Assembly (NCBI GenBank): GCA_029168955.1
Contig: JAPDOI010000021.1
Location: forward strand, 522,001 to 586,000
Direction of reading: 5' to 3'
DNA from: Aplectana chamaeleonis
Taxonomy: Eukaryota; Nematoda; Chromadorea; Rhabditida; Cosmocercidae
Length of the DNA: 64,000 nt
Part shown: positions 23,410-35,330 of the stretch, in pieces
Position numbering within the stretch: the stretch's first letter is position 1
Layout of the letters: every line of letters begins with the position of its first letter
Position numbers and translations under genes: made by a program
The notes under the pieces: generated by a model
The model's database searches: none
What the model saw: only the letters and a program-made list of their open reading frames with translations
What the model was told of the DNA's origin: nothing

Positions 23410-23935
23410 CTTTGACGTCTGTCTTCTTTGCAGCCACTGAGAGGGGTTTCGTCACAGGCTGAGAAACTGGGCGACAAGCACTGGATTCGTCTGGCAAGTC
23501 TATTGTAAATGAGCGTTGTTATGGCTTCTTCTCGGACAAATCAAATAGGTGCTCAGTGTCGGCCTTGGTTTCCACTGTAGTCCGGGCGCATGTCAGGCTG
23601 GCTATTGTCGATCCCGTGCAGGTAAGACATAAGCAATGGAGAATGCCCTCAGCGTAACGAAGCGAGGATACACCTGGCGCGCCTACCGAGCGCGGACTCG
23701 GTATCACATACTCTGGGCGGCACATCACCAAGAATAGGGCTGGACGTCCGCTTTGGCGAGATTGATCCCTTCACGAACCGGGTGTGTGTCTCCGCATGCG
23801 TAAAGAGACGAAGCTCGTTCCTGATCTCGAATCGGTCCATCTCGTACATTCACTTTGTTAGGAGCATCGGCAAACGGCACCTGATCGATCACTCTCCTGC
23901 AGTGGATTGTAATAGTCTTCTCGACAGATGATTAG
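23410..23935 (-). pseudogene. 3' fragment of the CR1/Jockey-type LINE
   Basis: The minus-strand frame 23,849-23,649 reads 'HTRFVKG ... LGDVPPRVCDTESALGRRARC', matching 'HTRFVKE ... LGVAPPKVSETEMELGRRARC' of the LINE at 4.5-4.6 kb. The 3' end matches too: 'cctgtgacgaaacccctctc' and 'gtggctgcaaagaag' on the minus strand. Only the C-terminal region and 3' UTR start are present, so the copy is heavily 5' truncated, the usual fate of LINE insertions. Confidence 0.85.
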
Positions 23936-23940
23936 GCTGC

Positions 23941-24080
23941 TTAAAGCGCAGTGTTCACGATAATCTTCGATTTTGAGATTAATATTAGCTAAATCGATTG
24001 TTTGGTCTCCCTGGGTAGAACATAAATGACGAAGGAATCGAGAAAAAACGCACCAAGAAGGTCACGAAATCTCTTTACTT
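23941..24080. mobile_element. Single end of a TTAA MITE (variant TTAAAGCGCAGTG end)
   Basis: One terminal sequence, TTAAAGCGCAGTGTTCACGAT, is present without a clear partner end. It starts exactly at the end of the LINE fragment. The same variant end begins the family B copy at 44,476. 24,080-24,484 holds no recognised feature. Confidence 0.55.
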
Positions 24081-24484
24081 CTCACCCCACCTCTTTACTT
24101 CTCACAGGAACTGTTCGTTGTGACAATGAAATCATTTGTGGGCCCGTCCTTTAAAAATTATTGCTTTCTGCTTGCTCCGTACAGGCTACGGCGCGAGGTG
24201 TGATACAACCCAACATTGGTCTGACTTCCCACCCAAGTCAAGTGCTGACACTTGAATGTCAGCCCCCCCCGGGAAAAAATGATGAAGTGCATTTACGACC
24301 GGGGCTATTTTACTTAATTTCGTAATTTTTTATTTTCTTATAGTGAAACGAATTTTTAATTCCAAAACTACATCAAGGCCTAATAATGCGATAAAATAAA
24401 ATGGTTTCAACGAAAGTTAAGACAAAAACAACTCTCCTACGACAATGGCACTAAATGTTTGTTCAATGGGCTGAACGTTCATTA

Positions 24485-25590
24485 TGTTTCCTGCGCTCCC
24501 AGGCAAATACAGGTGGTTTCGACATCCATACTCAAGCAATATAGGTCTTATGAGGGGAAAACGTACTGCATTTCAGCTTCATCCAACAGTGCCAGTATAG
24601 GATGGGCGGAGCTCAGCGCCATGCCCTGAGGAAACAGAGTGTCAGCACAAATCATCATAATACACGGATTCGGGATTGAAAATCACACCAAGTACCCACT
24701 TTTTGAGGATGCAGTTTAATCTGAACAGCGCCTGTAATTCATGATTTGAGGCTTCATCCAATCAGCTGGCATAGATAAGGAGTCTCCAAAGCTCATGCCC
24801 TTCGAGGGCAGATAGAGGTGGTTTCGTAATCGCACCACATTCAGGCCACTCCATTATCCGACTGGAAAACGCATCCAGAATTCTCGGGATGCAGCCGTCA
24901 CTGAACAGCGCCATAGCGGGCGATCTGCTACGCCCTCGAGGCTACTATAGCGGCTCAGTATCGCACCACAATTGGCATCCGACGTTCGACCCAGAATTCG
25001 ATTTGCAAGCTCCAACTGATAGCCACATTAGGCGGGCGGAGCCACATACCTGGTAACATGTCGCTTCAGAATCGTTCACATTCAGCAATACATCCGACAA
25101 AACGCACCCAAAATTATTGATTTATTGAGCAGCGCCATATGGCGGGCGGAGTCTGTTCATTCCCTGAAGGCTATATTGCGCGTTACTCTCGCAGGCATCA
25201 AACCACATTAGTAATTGGCCTGAGCCTGATTTGAAAACGCACTCCAAAATTTCATGGATTTGCAGCTCAACTGAGCAGCGCGCCGTAGTGTGGGCGGTTC
25301 AGCTTTTCATTGTCCCGGAGGGCATCACAGCAAAGCCGCCCAGGCATCGAAACCACACAGTGGGAATTGGCACATCCAGATCTGGGAAACGCACCGTGGC
25401 TCATGCTGGATGCAGCTTCAACCGAACAGCGCCATATAGTGATGGGCGAGCCTGTTTTCATGCCCTGAAAGTGGGCATAGGTGGCCTCGCGTATACGACA
25501 AACCACATCCAGTGCGGGTCTGACTATCCATATGTGAAAACGCACCCAAAGTTTCATGGGACGCAGCTTTAAAGGAACAGCGCTACATAG
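24485..25590 (-). repeat. 144-bp satellite array 1, minus orientation, degenerate
   Basis: About seven or eight degenerate copies of the satellite run in reverse orientation. Landmarks are 'catgccctgagggc', 'ggtttcaggcatcaaaaccac', 'aaaacgcacccaaaatttcatgg' (broken in places) and 'gcagcttcaatccgaacagcgc'. This array is the most diverged of the five and ends at the palindromic MITE. Confidence 0.85.
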
Positions 25591-26034
25591 TTAGTCCGCG
25601 AAAAATTCGATAAAGCCGTGAAATGCTCTACAAGCTACTTTAACGAAATTTGAATTCCACCAGAAAGCTCGCGTTGCCATAACGTGCGGAAAACCCAGTC
25701 ACGGGACTAGCAATCAATTTCATTTTATTGATCGAGTTCAAAAACGGTCTTTGAAGACCCATTTTGTAGGTGTGATACAATCGGGATTATATCATACCTA
25801 AATCCATATTAAATTCAGGTGTGTGATACAATCGATTGTATCACACTCAAAAATGGGTCTTCAAAGACCGTTTTTAACCGGGTAAAAGAATGAATGATTG
25901 AGATTAATTTGGTCCATGACTAGGTTTTCCGCAGCAACGTTGTAGCAACGCGAAACTCCCTAATTAAAAAATTCGATAAATAATTTCTGACAAACATTTC
26001 ACAGCTATCGATTTTTCTCATGGACCCCAACCCT
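25591..26034. mobile_element. Palindromic MITE between oppositely oriented satellite arrays
   Basis: The whole 440-bp segment folds on itself about a centre near 25,805. Inner arms 25,740-25,783 and 25,833-25,875 (AAAAACGGTCTTTGAAGACC ...) pair almost perfectly. Outer arms pair imperfectly, for example 'gcgttgc..aacg.tgcggaaaacc.agtca' on both sides. Within the right arm lies a perfect 26-bp palindrome at 25,821-25,846 (GTGTGATACAATC and its complement). The satellite reads minus to its left and plus to its right. It has no gene. Confidence 0.88.
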
Positions 26035-29000
26035 ATGTAGCGCTGTTCGGATTGGAAGCTGCATCCATGAAACTTTGGGTGCGTTTTCAAATCCGGATAG
26101 CCAATTACTCAATGTGGCTTTTGATGCCTGAAACCGCACCCTATGTGCCTCTCAGGGCATGAAAACAGACTCTGTCCACTCCTATAAAAGTGCTGTTCGG
26201 ATTGGAAGCTGCATCCATGGAATTTTGGGTGCGTTTTTCAAACTCCGTATAGCCAATTACTTAATGTGGTTTTTGATGCCTGAAACTGCACCTTATCGTG
26301 CCCTCAGGGCATGCAAAATGGTGACTCTTCCGCCCACCTCTATGTAGGTGCTGTTCGGATTGAAGCTGCATCCATGGAATTTTGGGTGCGTTTTCGGTGA
26401 TCCGTATAGCCACTAGATTGACTTAATGTTGTTTTGATGCCTGAAACCGCACCTATGTGCCCTCAGGGCATGAAAACAGACTCCGCCCAACCCCATGTAT
26501 GAAGCGCTGCTCGGATTGAAGCTGCATCCATGAAGTTACGGGTGCGTTTTTCAAATCCGTATATCCACCATTACTTTTCAATGTGGTTTTGATGCCTGAA
26601 ACTGCACCATAAATGTGCCCTCAGGGCATGAAAAAACAGCAGACTCCGCCTACCCTATGTAGCGCTGTTCGGATTGAAGCTGCATCCATGAAATTACGGG
26701 TGCGTTTTTCAAACTCCGTATATCCACCATTACTTAATGTGGTTTCTGATGCCTGAAACTGGCACTCTATGTGCATTCTCAGGGCATGAAAACAGACTCG
26801 CCCACCCTATGTGGCGCGCTGTGTTCTGGATTGGAAGCTGCATCCATGAAATTTTGATGCGTTTTCAGATCCGGATAGCCAATTACTTAATGTGGTTTTT
26901 GAAATGCCTGAAACCTGCACCTATGTGCCCTGCAGGACATGAAACAGACTCCGCCCACCCCATGTAAGGCGCTGCTTCGGATTTGGAAGCTGCATCCATG
27001 AAATTTTGGATGCGTTTTCAAATCCGGATAGCCAATTACTCAATCGTAATGGCTTTGATGCCTGAAACTGCGCACCCATGTGCACCTCAGTGGCATGAAA
27101 ACAGACTCCGTCCCATCCCTATGTAACAGCGCTGCTCGGATTGAAGCTGCATCCAGCATGAAATTACATGGGTGCGTTTTTCAAATCCGGTATATCCAAT
27201 TACGACGTAATGATGCCTGAAACTGGGAAAATTTTCATAAAATTGTGGGGCAGAAAAAGAGACTCGCCCACTTATAGCAAGGGGTTGTTCGGGATTGAAG
27301 CTGCATCCATGAAATTACGGTGCACAAACTGCACATTCAATTACTAATGTGGTTTTGATGCTCTGAAACCGCACCTATGTGTGCCCTCAGGGCATGAAAA
27401 CAGACTCCGCCCACCCTATGTAGCGCTGTAAGAGCCTCGGATTTGGAAGCTCAAAACATCCATGAAATTTTGGGTGCGTTTTCAAATCCGTATATCCAAT
27501 TAATACTTAATGTGGTTTTGATGCGCCTGGAAACCGCACTCTATGTGCCCAGATCAGGGCATGAAAACAGACTCACGCTCACCCCATGTAGCGCTGTTGT
27601 TCGAGATTGAAGCTGCATCCATGAAATTTTGGATGCGTTTTCAAATCCGGATAGCCAATTGACATTTTAATGTGGTTTTGATGTCTGAAACTGCACCGTG
27701 GCGTGTTCCTCAGGGCATGAAAACAGACTCCGCCCACCCTATGTAGCGCTGTTCGATTGAAGCTTTGCACCGCATGTGGAAATTTTGGATGCGTTTCTCA
27801 AATCCGGATAGTCCAATTACATAATGTGGTTTTGATTGCCTGAAACCGCACCTCCATAAAGTGCCCTCAGGACATGAAAACAGACTCCGCCCACCCCATG
27901 TAGCGCTGCTCGGATTGAAGCTGCATCCATGAAATTTTGGGTGCGTTTTCAAATCTGGATAGCCAATTACTTCAATGTGGTTTTTTGATGCCTGAAACCG
28001 CACCTATGTGCCCTCAGGGCATGAAGACAGACTCGCCCACCCTATGTAGCGCTGTGTTCGGGATTGGAAGCTGCATCCATGAAATTTTGGATGCAAGTTT
28101 TCAAATCCAGATAGCCAATTACTTAATGTGGTTTTTGATGCCCGAAACCGCACCTATGTGCCCTCAGGACATGAAAACAGACTGCGCCCACCCTATGTAG
28201 CGCTGCTCGGATTGAAGCTGCATCCATGAAATTACGGGTGCGTTTTCAAATATGGACCGCCAATTACCCAATGTGTGGTTTTCTGAGTATTCCTGAAACC
28301 GCACCCTATGTGCCTCCTCAGGGCATGAAGAAACAGACTCGCCCACCCTATGTAGCGCTGTTCGATTTGAAGCTGCATCCATGAAATTTTGGATGCGTTT
28401 TCAGATCTGGATAGGCCAATTACTTAATGTGGTTTTGATGCCTGAAACTGCACCTATGTGTGCCCTCAGGGCATGAAAACAGACCTCCGCCCACTCCTAT
28501 GTAAAGCGCGCCAAGCTCGGATTCGAAGCTGCATCCATGAAATTTTGATGCGAGTTAAATCCGGATAGCCAATTACCATCACTGGGAGCGTTATGATTCC
28601 CTGAAACCGCACCTATAAATTGTCAGGGCATGAAAAACAGACTCCGCCCACACATTTATGTAAAGCGTTGTTCGGGATTGAAGCTGCTTCCAGTGAAAAT
28701 TCTTGGATGCCGGTAATCTGGGGATAGCCAATTACATAATGTGGTTTTGATGCCTGAAAACCGCACCTATGTGCCCCTGGCAGGACATGAAAAACAGACT
28801 CCGCCCACTCCCGCTATGTAGCGCTGCTCGGATTGAAGCTGCATCCATGAAATTTTGGATGCGTTTTCAAATCCGGGATAGCCAATTACTTATCGTGAGT
28901 TTTGATGCCTGAAACCGCACCTATAAGCACTCAGGGCATGAAACAGACTCCGCCCACCCTATGTAGCGCTGTTCGGATTGGAAGCTGCTTCCATGAAATT

Positions 29001-29842
29001 TTTGGATGCGCTTTTCAAATCTGGATAGCCAATTACTTAATCGTGGTTTTGATGCCTGAAACCGCGGCACCTATGTGCCCTCAGGACATGAAAAACAGAC
29101 TCCGCCCACTCTATGTAAAGTGCATTGTTCGGATTGGGAAGCTGGCACATCCATGAAATTTTACGGGTGCAGTTTTTAAATCTGGATAGCCAATTACTTA
29201 ATGTGGTTTTGATGCCTCGAAACCGCACCCCATGTGCCCCCTCAGGACATGAAAACAGACTCCGCCCATCCTGATGTAGCGCTGCTCGGATTGGAAGCTG
29301 CATCCTATGAAATTCTGGGTAAAAGCGTTTTCAACATCCGGACCGCCAATTACTCAATGTGGTTTTCATTCCCGAAACCGCACCTCCATGTGCCCTCAGG
29401 GCATGAAAACAGACTCCGCCCAACCCTATGGCGCTGTTCGGATTCGAAGCTGCATCCATGAAATTTTGGATGCGTTTTCAAATCCGGATAGCCAATTAGA
29501 ACATTGTAATGTGTGGTTTTGATGCCTGAAACCGCACCTATGTGCCCTCAGGACATGAAAACAGACTCGCCCAACCCTGATGTAGCGCTGCTCGGATTGA
29601 AGCTGCATCCATGAAATTACGGGTGCGTTTTCAAGATATGGACCGCCAATTACTCAATGTGGTTTTCATTCCCGAAACTGGCACTCTATGTGCCCTCAGG
29701 GCATGAAAACAGACTCGCCCACCCCGCATGTAGCGCTGTTCGGATTGAAGCTGCATCCATGAAATTTTGGATGCGTTTCTTCAAATCTGGATAGCCACCA
29801 TTACTTAATGTGGTTTCTGCGATGCCTGAAACTGCACCTCCA
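26035..29842 (+). repeat. 144-bp satellite array 2, plus orientation, about 26 copies
   Basis: The unit consensus is about 144 bp and contains in order GATGCCTGAAACCGCACC, TATGTGCCCTCAGGGCATG, ACAGACTCCGCCCACC, GTAGCGCTGTTCGGATTG, AAGCTGCATCCATGAAATT and GCGTTTTCAAATCCGGATAG. Copies differ by substitutions and many 1-8 base insertions. One copy near 27,220-27,300 is badly scrambled. Short open frames crossing the units are by-products. The array is cut by the BEL element at 29,843. Confidence 0.95.
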
Positions 29843-30077
29843 TGTTTTCTGTAACTACAGAATAACCAAATACTGTCTTGATGATGAATCACTTGAAACA
29901 ATACGAAAATTCCATAAGCTTAAGCATCATTTGCTTATGAGCTAAAATTCCTTCACATGTTTTGTCTTCTCTTCGATGATTGCTCTAGACATATAAAAAA
30001 ATGGTTGGTAGTGAAAAGTACCACAAGAAATGCTAATAAACGGCTTTGGTCTAAAAGTGTCTCAACGGTCAAAACAA
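29843..30077 (+). repeat. 5' LTR of BEL copy 1
   Basis: The LTR is about 235 bp, from TGTTTTCTGTAACTACAG to GTCAAAACAA, with an AATAAA at about 30,044. The exact start is ambiguous: the 3' LTRs only share TTTCTGTAAC. It differs from the 3' LTR at AAGC-ATCATTT (3': AATC-ATCATTT) and ATAT-AAAAA (3': ATATTAAAAA). The 5' flank is satellite ending 'cctccatg'. Confidence 0.88.
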
Positions 30078-30078
30078 T

Positions 30079-30094
30079 TGGCGACCACGGACTC
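30079..30094 (+). promoter_or_regulatory. Primer binding site of BEL copy 1
   Basis: TGGCGACCACGGACTC lies two bases after the LTR end and starts with the TGG complementary to a tRNA CCA end. The matching tRNA species was not assigned. The same site occurs in copy 2. Confidence 0.75.
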
Positions 30095-30285
30095 AACAAA
30101 CAAACGAACCAGCTCTCGTCCACCAGAAGATGACCACTGACTCCTACACCGATCGTCTCCGGCAGCATCACCCTCCCACAGTGATCGTCTCCTACATCCA
30201 GCAGCAACGCGCCACCTACATGCGCCGACAACGGTAGCAGTCCTGACATCTCTACAGCCCTCAACTTTCAAGCAAATGTCAAAAC

Positions 30286-32135
30286 ATGGCCTCGGCAGGT
30301 AGCGGTAAAATTCGACGTCAAATCGGCTTCTACAAAAAGCAATCCATAACGACTTATGCTCCGCAACAACACTCATCATAAAAGAGTACGATATCGACTC
30401 CAAACAGCCAAAGTCTCGACAAACATGACGACGATCAACTCGAATGCTTCCGCCTCGAAGCTCGGCACCTGGTACAAAGCAACATACTCAAGACGTACAC
30501 AAGGATCACGAAACTCCATGACGAATAAATGGAATCTTCATACTACAGTCCGATCCAGCAGAGCTTCAAATCTTCGACGATTACATTTCGAACTACGGTG
30601 ATTACCGTATCGTAATAACGCTGACGCCGTCAACCATTTGGAAGAAATGGACACAATCCTGAACGCAATTCGACGAGGTGAATACGCGCCGCCGCAACCC
30701 AATCCAAGCATATCGTCAGCTTCTTCAGTCGTCACTCAACCGGATAAAACCTAATGGATGTTTCCCAAGCTGTATGACACACCTCTCCGCCTCCATGCGC
30801 ACAAGCCACCGACGTTACCTTCCAACAGAGGAGCAGAACCCACATTCATGCAACACGTCCCTGCGTGACAAATAATTCCTCATAAACTTCGGTCGATGCG
30901 CCTCAAATTCTCAGCAAACTGGAACTACCAACTTTCAACGGAAATCTCCTCGAGTATCCAGAATTCTCATCACGTTTCGCCACACTTGTCGGCAACAAAA
31001 CTCAGCTCGATGGATACCACCCAAATTCTCGTTACTCAAGTCATGTCTTCGAGGTCTTGCTCCTCCAGTCTATACAAGGATTGTCAATGACAGCTGAAAA
31101 CTACCGTATTGCCATGGAGATATTGAAAACGCACTGACGACGACAAGGTAACGATGGATAGGCACACATTACTTTACACACGACTCTTGCCCTAGCTGCC
31201 GAATTGCGATCCGCAGAAGGTAGTCATCTTCCACACTCTCACAACCGTGCATGTTTGCACCTTCATTCGTGTTAGTTCACGGACGGGATATGACGATTCA
31301 ACGGAGACAGCACTAGGAGCGATCCTGGATGAACAAACTCGCCGACTCGAGTACGCAGCAAGATCTACGAAGCATAACTTCTAACAACCGCAATCTTCGC
31401 CGAGCCGAACTTCAACACGACATCCTCACCAACATCGGTTCTGCAGTAAAGACGCCACTTTATCTCGAAATGGTTATCGTACACTCGCAACAACGATCCA
31501 GCCTCAATATCAAGGATTCAACATCATCTCAAAACCAAGACTCCAACGACCATCACAGCCACAACGTGTGAAGCCAACTTTCGAAGCCGTGTTCGCTCCT
31601 TGCAAGAGCACACATCATCTTCTCCCTATCGTCTGGCGACGTTTTCTCCAATCCTCACCAGAGAACCCGCCAACTAAAAAGAACGTCAAAGCTATGTTAC
31701 AAATCTGTCTCTCAAATCAACATCCTTCAAAGCGGACTGCACTTCTAAGCGCTCTTGCAAATTCTGCACGAAACGTCATCACTCGTCGCCATGCTTCAAA
31801 CAAGCTCTACAACTCATCAAATGATCCCTCCTGAGTCAGACTTCCTGCACAATCGTACCCTGTGAAATGTACTCATGTTCGAAGTTTAGCCTCAAGCTAC
31901 CACCCACAACATCCTCAACAACTCAAGCACGTCCTTGACTTTCGTCAACATTCGCAGAAGCGGATATCACCGCACGCAACCCGAATGACGACATCATCCC
32001 AAATTCAAATGAAACAAACGATATGACTGCGATCACCTGGCGAACGTCCACATATCCAACGAATGAATACGTCACTTCACAAGCTGCTCTCATGTAGTGC
32101 TCCCTGGTAAGACTGTTTAATCCTTCCAATCTCAT
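30286..32135 (+). pseudogene. gag: gag of BEL copy 1 (frameshifted)
   Basis: The start is placed at ATG 30,286 (MASAGSGKIRRQ), about 200 bp past the primer site and conserved in copy 2. The N-terminal 'RRQIGFYKKQ' style is typical of BEL gag. A Cys/His cluster in shifting frames near 31,690-31,800 matches the zinc-knuckle region better preserved in copy 2. The product would coat the element RNA. Frames break at least eight times, so no full-length protein is possible as written. Gag and pol in BEL elements are often one open frame; whether that held here cannot be judged. Confidence 0.75.
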
Positions 32136-33114
32136 CACTTCCGAACGACAATCACCGCCTTTTTGGACTCAGATTCGAATCGGTCATACATCACAGACGA
32201 ATCAACAGAAGTTCTTCAACATCCAACTTTGACAACTGAAGAGATCTCCGTATCGACGTTCGGCACGACTAGTCCTCTCCAACCTTTGGGGGCAAATCGC
32301 GAAACCGCGTCATTGGCATCTGCACCAAAAATGGGAATGAGAAGCAAAACCAGAGGTTAAATCTCTTCCGAATACGTCACTGAGACATTTGAAACACCTT
32401 CTGTCCTGCTCAAAGTATTCATAACGACAACATCAGCATCTCCTCATGCAAACCATCTATGCTAATCGGGGAGCGACTACTTCTGGGATATGGTATTATC
32501 AAGCTAAACTTCTACTATGAGACACTTCGAAACGGCTAACGCGTACTCCACACAAACCCTCGGCAACGTTCTCGTTGGAAAAGTCGTCAACATGGAAGGT
32601 GTATAAATACCTATACTTTCTTTGACTTCAGATGACAATATTACTAACCCAATCTATCACGACGATCTTTCTCGACCTGTTAGCAATTTCTGGAACCTCG
32701 AAGAGCAGTTGGAATAACGGGACGATCCTACTCCAGAAATAGATCGACAACGTATGTCTTCAATTTTTCAAATGACACCGTTGCATTTGATGAGAAAGAA
32801 AAATCGCTACGTCGTCAAGCTGCCGTTCAAGTCGGACCCAGCTCAAATTTCTGAACAACTTCTTCCTTGGCCTTTTTCGACGATTTGTTAGTCTAGTGAA
32901 AGGGTTGAAGGAAAAACCATCCTATATGGCGAGGAAGTACGACGACGTCATCAAAGATCAACTTCAGAGAAAAAATAATCGAACGAGTGCCAACTCAAGA
33001 ACTATCGAAGCCTTCAGGCATTATTTGTCTCATCATGGTGTAGTGAAAGCCGAAAACAACGACGTGCAAAGTGAGAACAGTGTCTTCGACGGATCAGCTA
33101 AACAAAAAGGAACC
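32136..33114 (+). pseudogene. pol: pol of BEL copy 1, part 1: protease and N-terminal RT
   Basis: At 32,166-32,177 the frame reads DSDS followed by NRSYITDE and, after about 20 residues, 'STFGTTSPL'. This is the BEL aspartic protease layout, with Asp in place of the usual Gly of DSG/DTG. RT begins near 32,760 and shows 'YDDVIKDQLQ' (about 32,938) and 'VFDGSAKQKG' (about 33,082-33,111), the BEL forms of the first RT blocks. The MITE cuts the frame directly after this. Copy 2 has DSDS too, so the substitution predates the duplication. Confidence 0.78.
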
Positions 33115-33816
33115 TTAAAGGCAGCATATACACGCTCGTGCCTTGCAAGCATAGTCGAGATAACAGCATAAGATAGGTCCGCATCGGGCTCGTACCATAG
33201 TCGCTTCAACGACGTTTGAAGCGCTGTAAAACTTTCCAGAATGGCAAATATTTGAGCTAAATGTTTCGCAGCAATCTTGCCTTTCCACGCCCGTATTTTC
33301 ACACCCCTTCGAGGGTAACAGAATGAGAATCGATACTTGTGGAAAAACGTGTGATAATTGGAGAGTGATAGCACAATCAAATGGGGAGTGCACGAGAGAA
33401 ATAGTCTTGGTTTTCTTTGAGTATAACATGTCTGCATACCTATTGACTCTCGTCCACTTTCGAGAATGGCGCTCTACTTTGGTTGACTCCTCTGAAATGG
33501 AGGATTTTATCAGTAGGCACAAACATGCTATATTGAGGTGGAATCGAGTTTTTTTTCTACTGCACTCCCTTTTTATAGTGCTATCACTCTCAATTATCAC
33601 ATCGTTTTTCACAAGTATCGAATCTCATTCTGTTACTCGAAGGTGTGAAAATACGGGCGAAGGCAAAGTGATTGCTCAAACATTGTCAAATATTGTCATC
33701 CTGGACAGTTTTTCAGCGCTTCAAAACGTCGTTGACGACATAGTACGGGCCGTCGCGGACCCATTCCCTGTGCTGTTATCTCGACTATGCTTGCAGAGCG
33801 TGTATGCTGCCTTTAA
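33115..33816. mobile_element. Palindromic TTAA MITE, family C, copy 1, nested in BEL RT
   Basis: TTAA at 33,115-33,118 and 33,813-33,816 bounds a 702-bp insert. It is palindromic over nearly its whole length: TTAAAGGCAGCATA(TA)CACGCTC and 'aagcatagtcgagataacagc' at the left pair with the right end, and inner landmarks such as 'gaatgagaatcgatacttgtgg' recur inverted. The end TTAAAGGCAG is shared with families A and B. The 165-aa frames on both strands are the two arms read through and are not genes. Confidence 0.92.
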
Positions 33817-35330
33817 GTGATTCGCAACTGAAATACTTTATCAGAGGACCAGTACTTTTGCTCTGACCTGACCGGTATCCTGACTACGCTGCAGGTTCCT
33901 CCAATTCTTGTCATTAGTGATATCGCAGAAAGCATTTCTGATGATAGCCCTTCATCCTGGATTGCAGAGATTACACACGCTTCCTATGGCTGAACCAGAC
34001 ACCAACGAAACCGCTTCACAGCAGCAATATCCTCACTCTTCTTCTGTTTCACTCGCGTTCCTTTCGGCCTGATTTGTTCACTCACTTTCCTCCTTTCTGC
34101 GTACTCATCCATCACCACCTGACGACTACAGCAACACCCAAGCTTTCCGAGACTTCCGTTGTTACGAAACACCTACGTCGACAACGTGCGTTCCATGGTG
34201 TGAGTAATGTCAACGAAGGGAAGATCTTTTATTCCAACTCAAAAGACCTCTTCCGCCGAGCTGGTATGAATCTACGAGAGCATACGCAAGCAACTCTTCA
34301 GAACCCAAACAAATTCCTTCGAAACCGAAGAAGCCACAGTAAAGTTCCTAAAAAATCAAAAACTACTCGGCATACAGTGGAACATCACATACTGATGAAC
34401 TTTGCTTCGCTCTCCCAAAAAAGCCTCCAGGACGACATCAAATGGACGAAAAGGAAAGCTTCTCAAAGAAATCGCCAGTTTCTACGATCCGTTTGGAATC
34501 CTATCTCCTGTCACCACTCATTGGGAAAAAATGTTCCTCCAGTCACTATGGAAAAATCGGAACTAGCTCTGGGACGACAGCCTTCCAGAAGAACAGGATG
34601 CACAAGTGGCACAACATCCCTTGACACATGAAGACAACGCCAACACTGAAAACCGATCGCTAGTGTCACTCGATACTGGAACAACCAGTATAGTCAGACT
34701 TTCGATCTCCTCGTATTCTATGGATGCATCAGGAAGTGCGCTCACTGCGCCAGTAGCGTACTGGTTCAACTGACCTTCTCGAGATCCTCCTCACAAAGCG
34801 ATATCTCTCATCATGGCTAAATCAAGATTAGCCCCACTTCACCAAACAATCACCATACCATCGACTAGAAGTCTTAGATTCGGCTCTAACGATTGAAGTG
34901 CAAAACTACTTCGCTTTTATCAACGAACAGATCGACATCAAGCCTCACTCGCAAATATCTTTGGACTGATAGGCACGGTTTGCGGCTTTCATGGACGAAA
35001 ACGGAAAAGCGACGTTCCAGTGTTCGTTCGTAATCGCGTCAAAAACAATTCACAACCTCACCAACGACGTTGTCATCCACAAAGTGCATGTTCCAACCTC
35101 TGAAAAATCCGGAATGCTGATATCGGTTCCAGAGGAGCAAACAATTGACGAACTCCAAGCAATGCCATTGTGGTGGAAAGGTCCGCCATTTCTATTTCAG
35201 AGATTGATAATGCATGGCCCCCTTCATGATGGACGAAAACTGATTCGACGGAAAGACGCTGAACGACAAGAATGTAAACCAGCAAATTACCAACCAAAGT
35301 AACAATGGCAACCCAAATCCAAAACAATTA
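33817..35330 (+). pseudogene. pol: pol of BEL copy 1, part 2: RT core, Pao/A17 region, RNase H
   Basis: After the MITE the RT resumes with 'DLTGILT' and 'PPILVISDI', then 'RVPFGLI'. The active-site box YVDN is at 34,174-34,185, where most RTs have Y-x-DD. It is followed by 'LFRRAGMNLRE' and the Pao-family block 'SFYDP.GILSPVT' around 34,475-34,515 (in two frames). An RNase H start with 'MDASGSALTAPVAYW' lies at 34,720-34,764. YVDN is also in copy 2. I recall YVDN-type boxes in some nematode BEL elements, so it may be native rather than inactivating; this needs checking. Frames shift repeatedly. Confidence 0.75.

Noticed and set aside
26035..29842. CRISPR-like array of repeats
   Set aside because: The whole 144-bp unit is repeated with no unique spacers, in eukaryotic DNA.
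33115..33820. 165-aa and 134-aa open frames on both strands
   Set aside because: They lie wholly in the arms of a palindromic MITE, so opposite-strand frames mirror each other.
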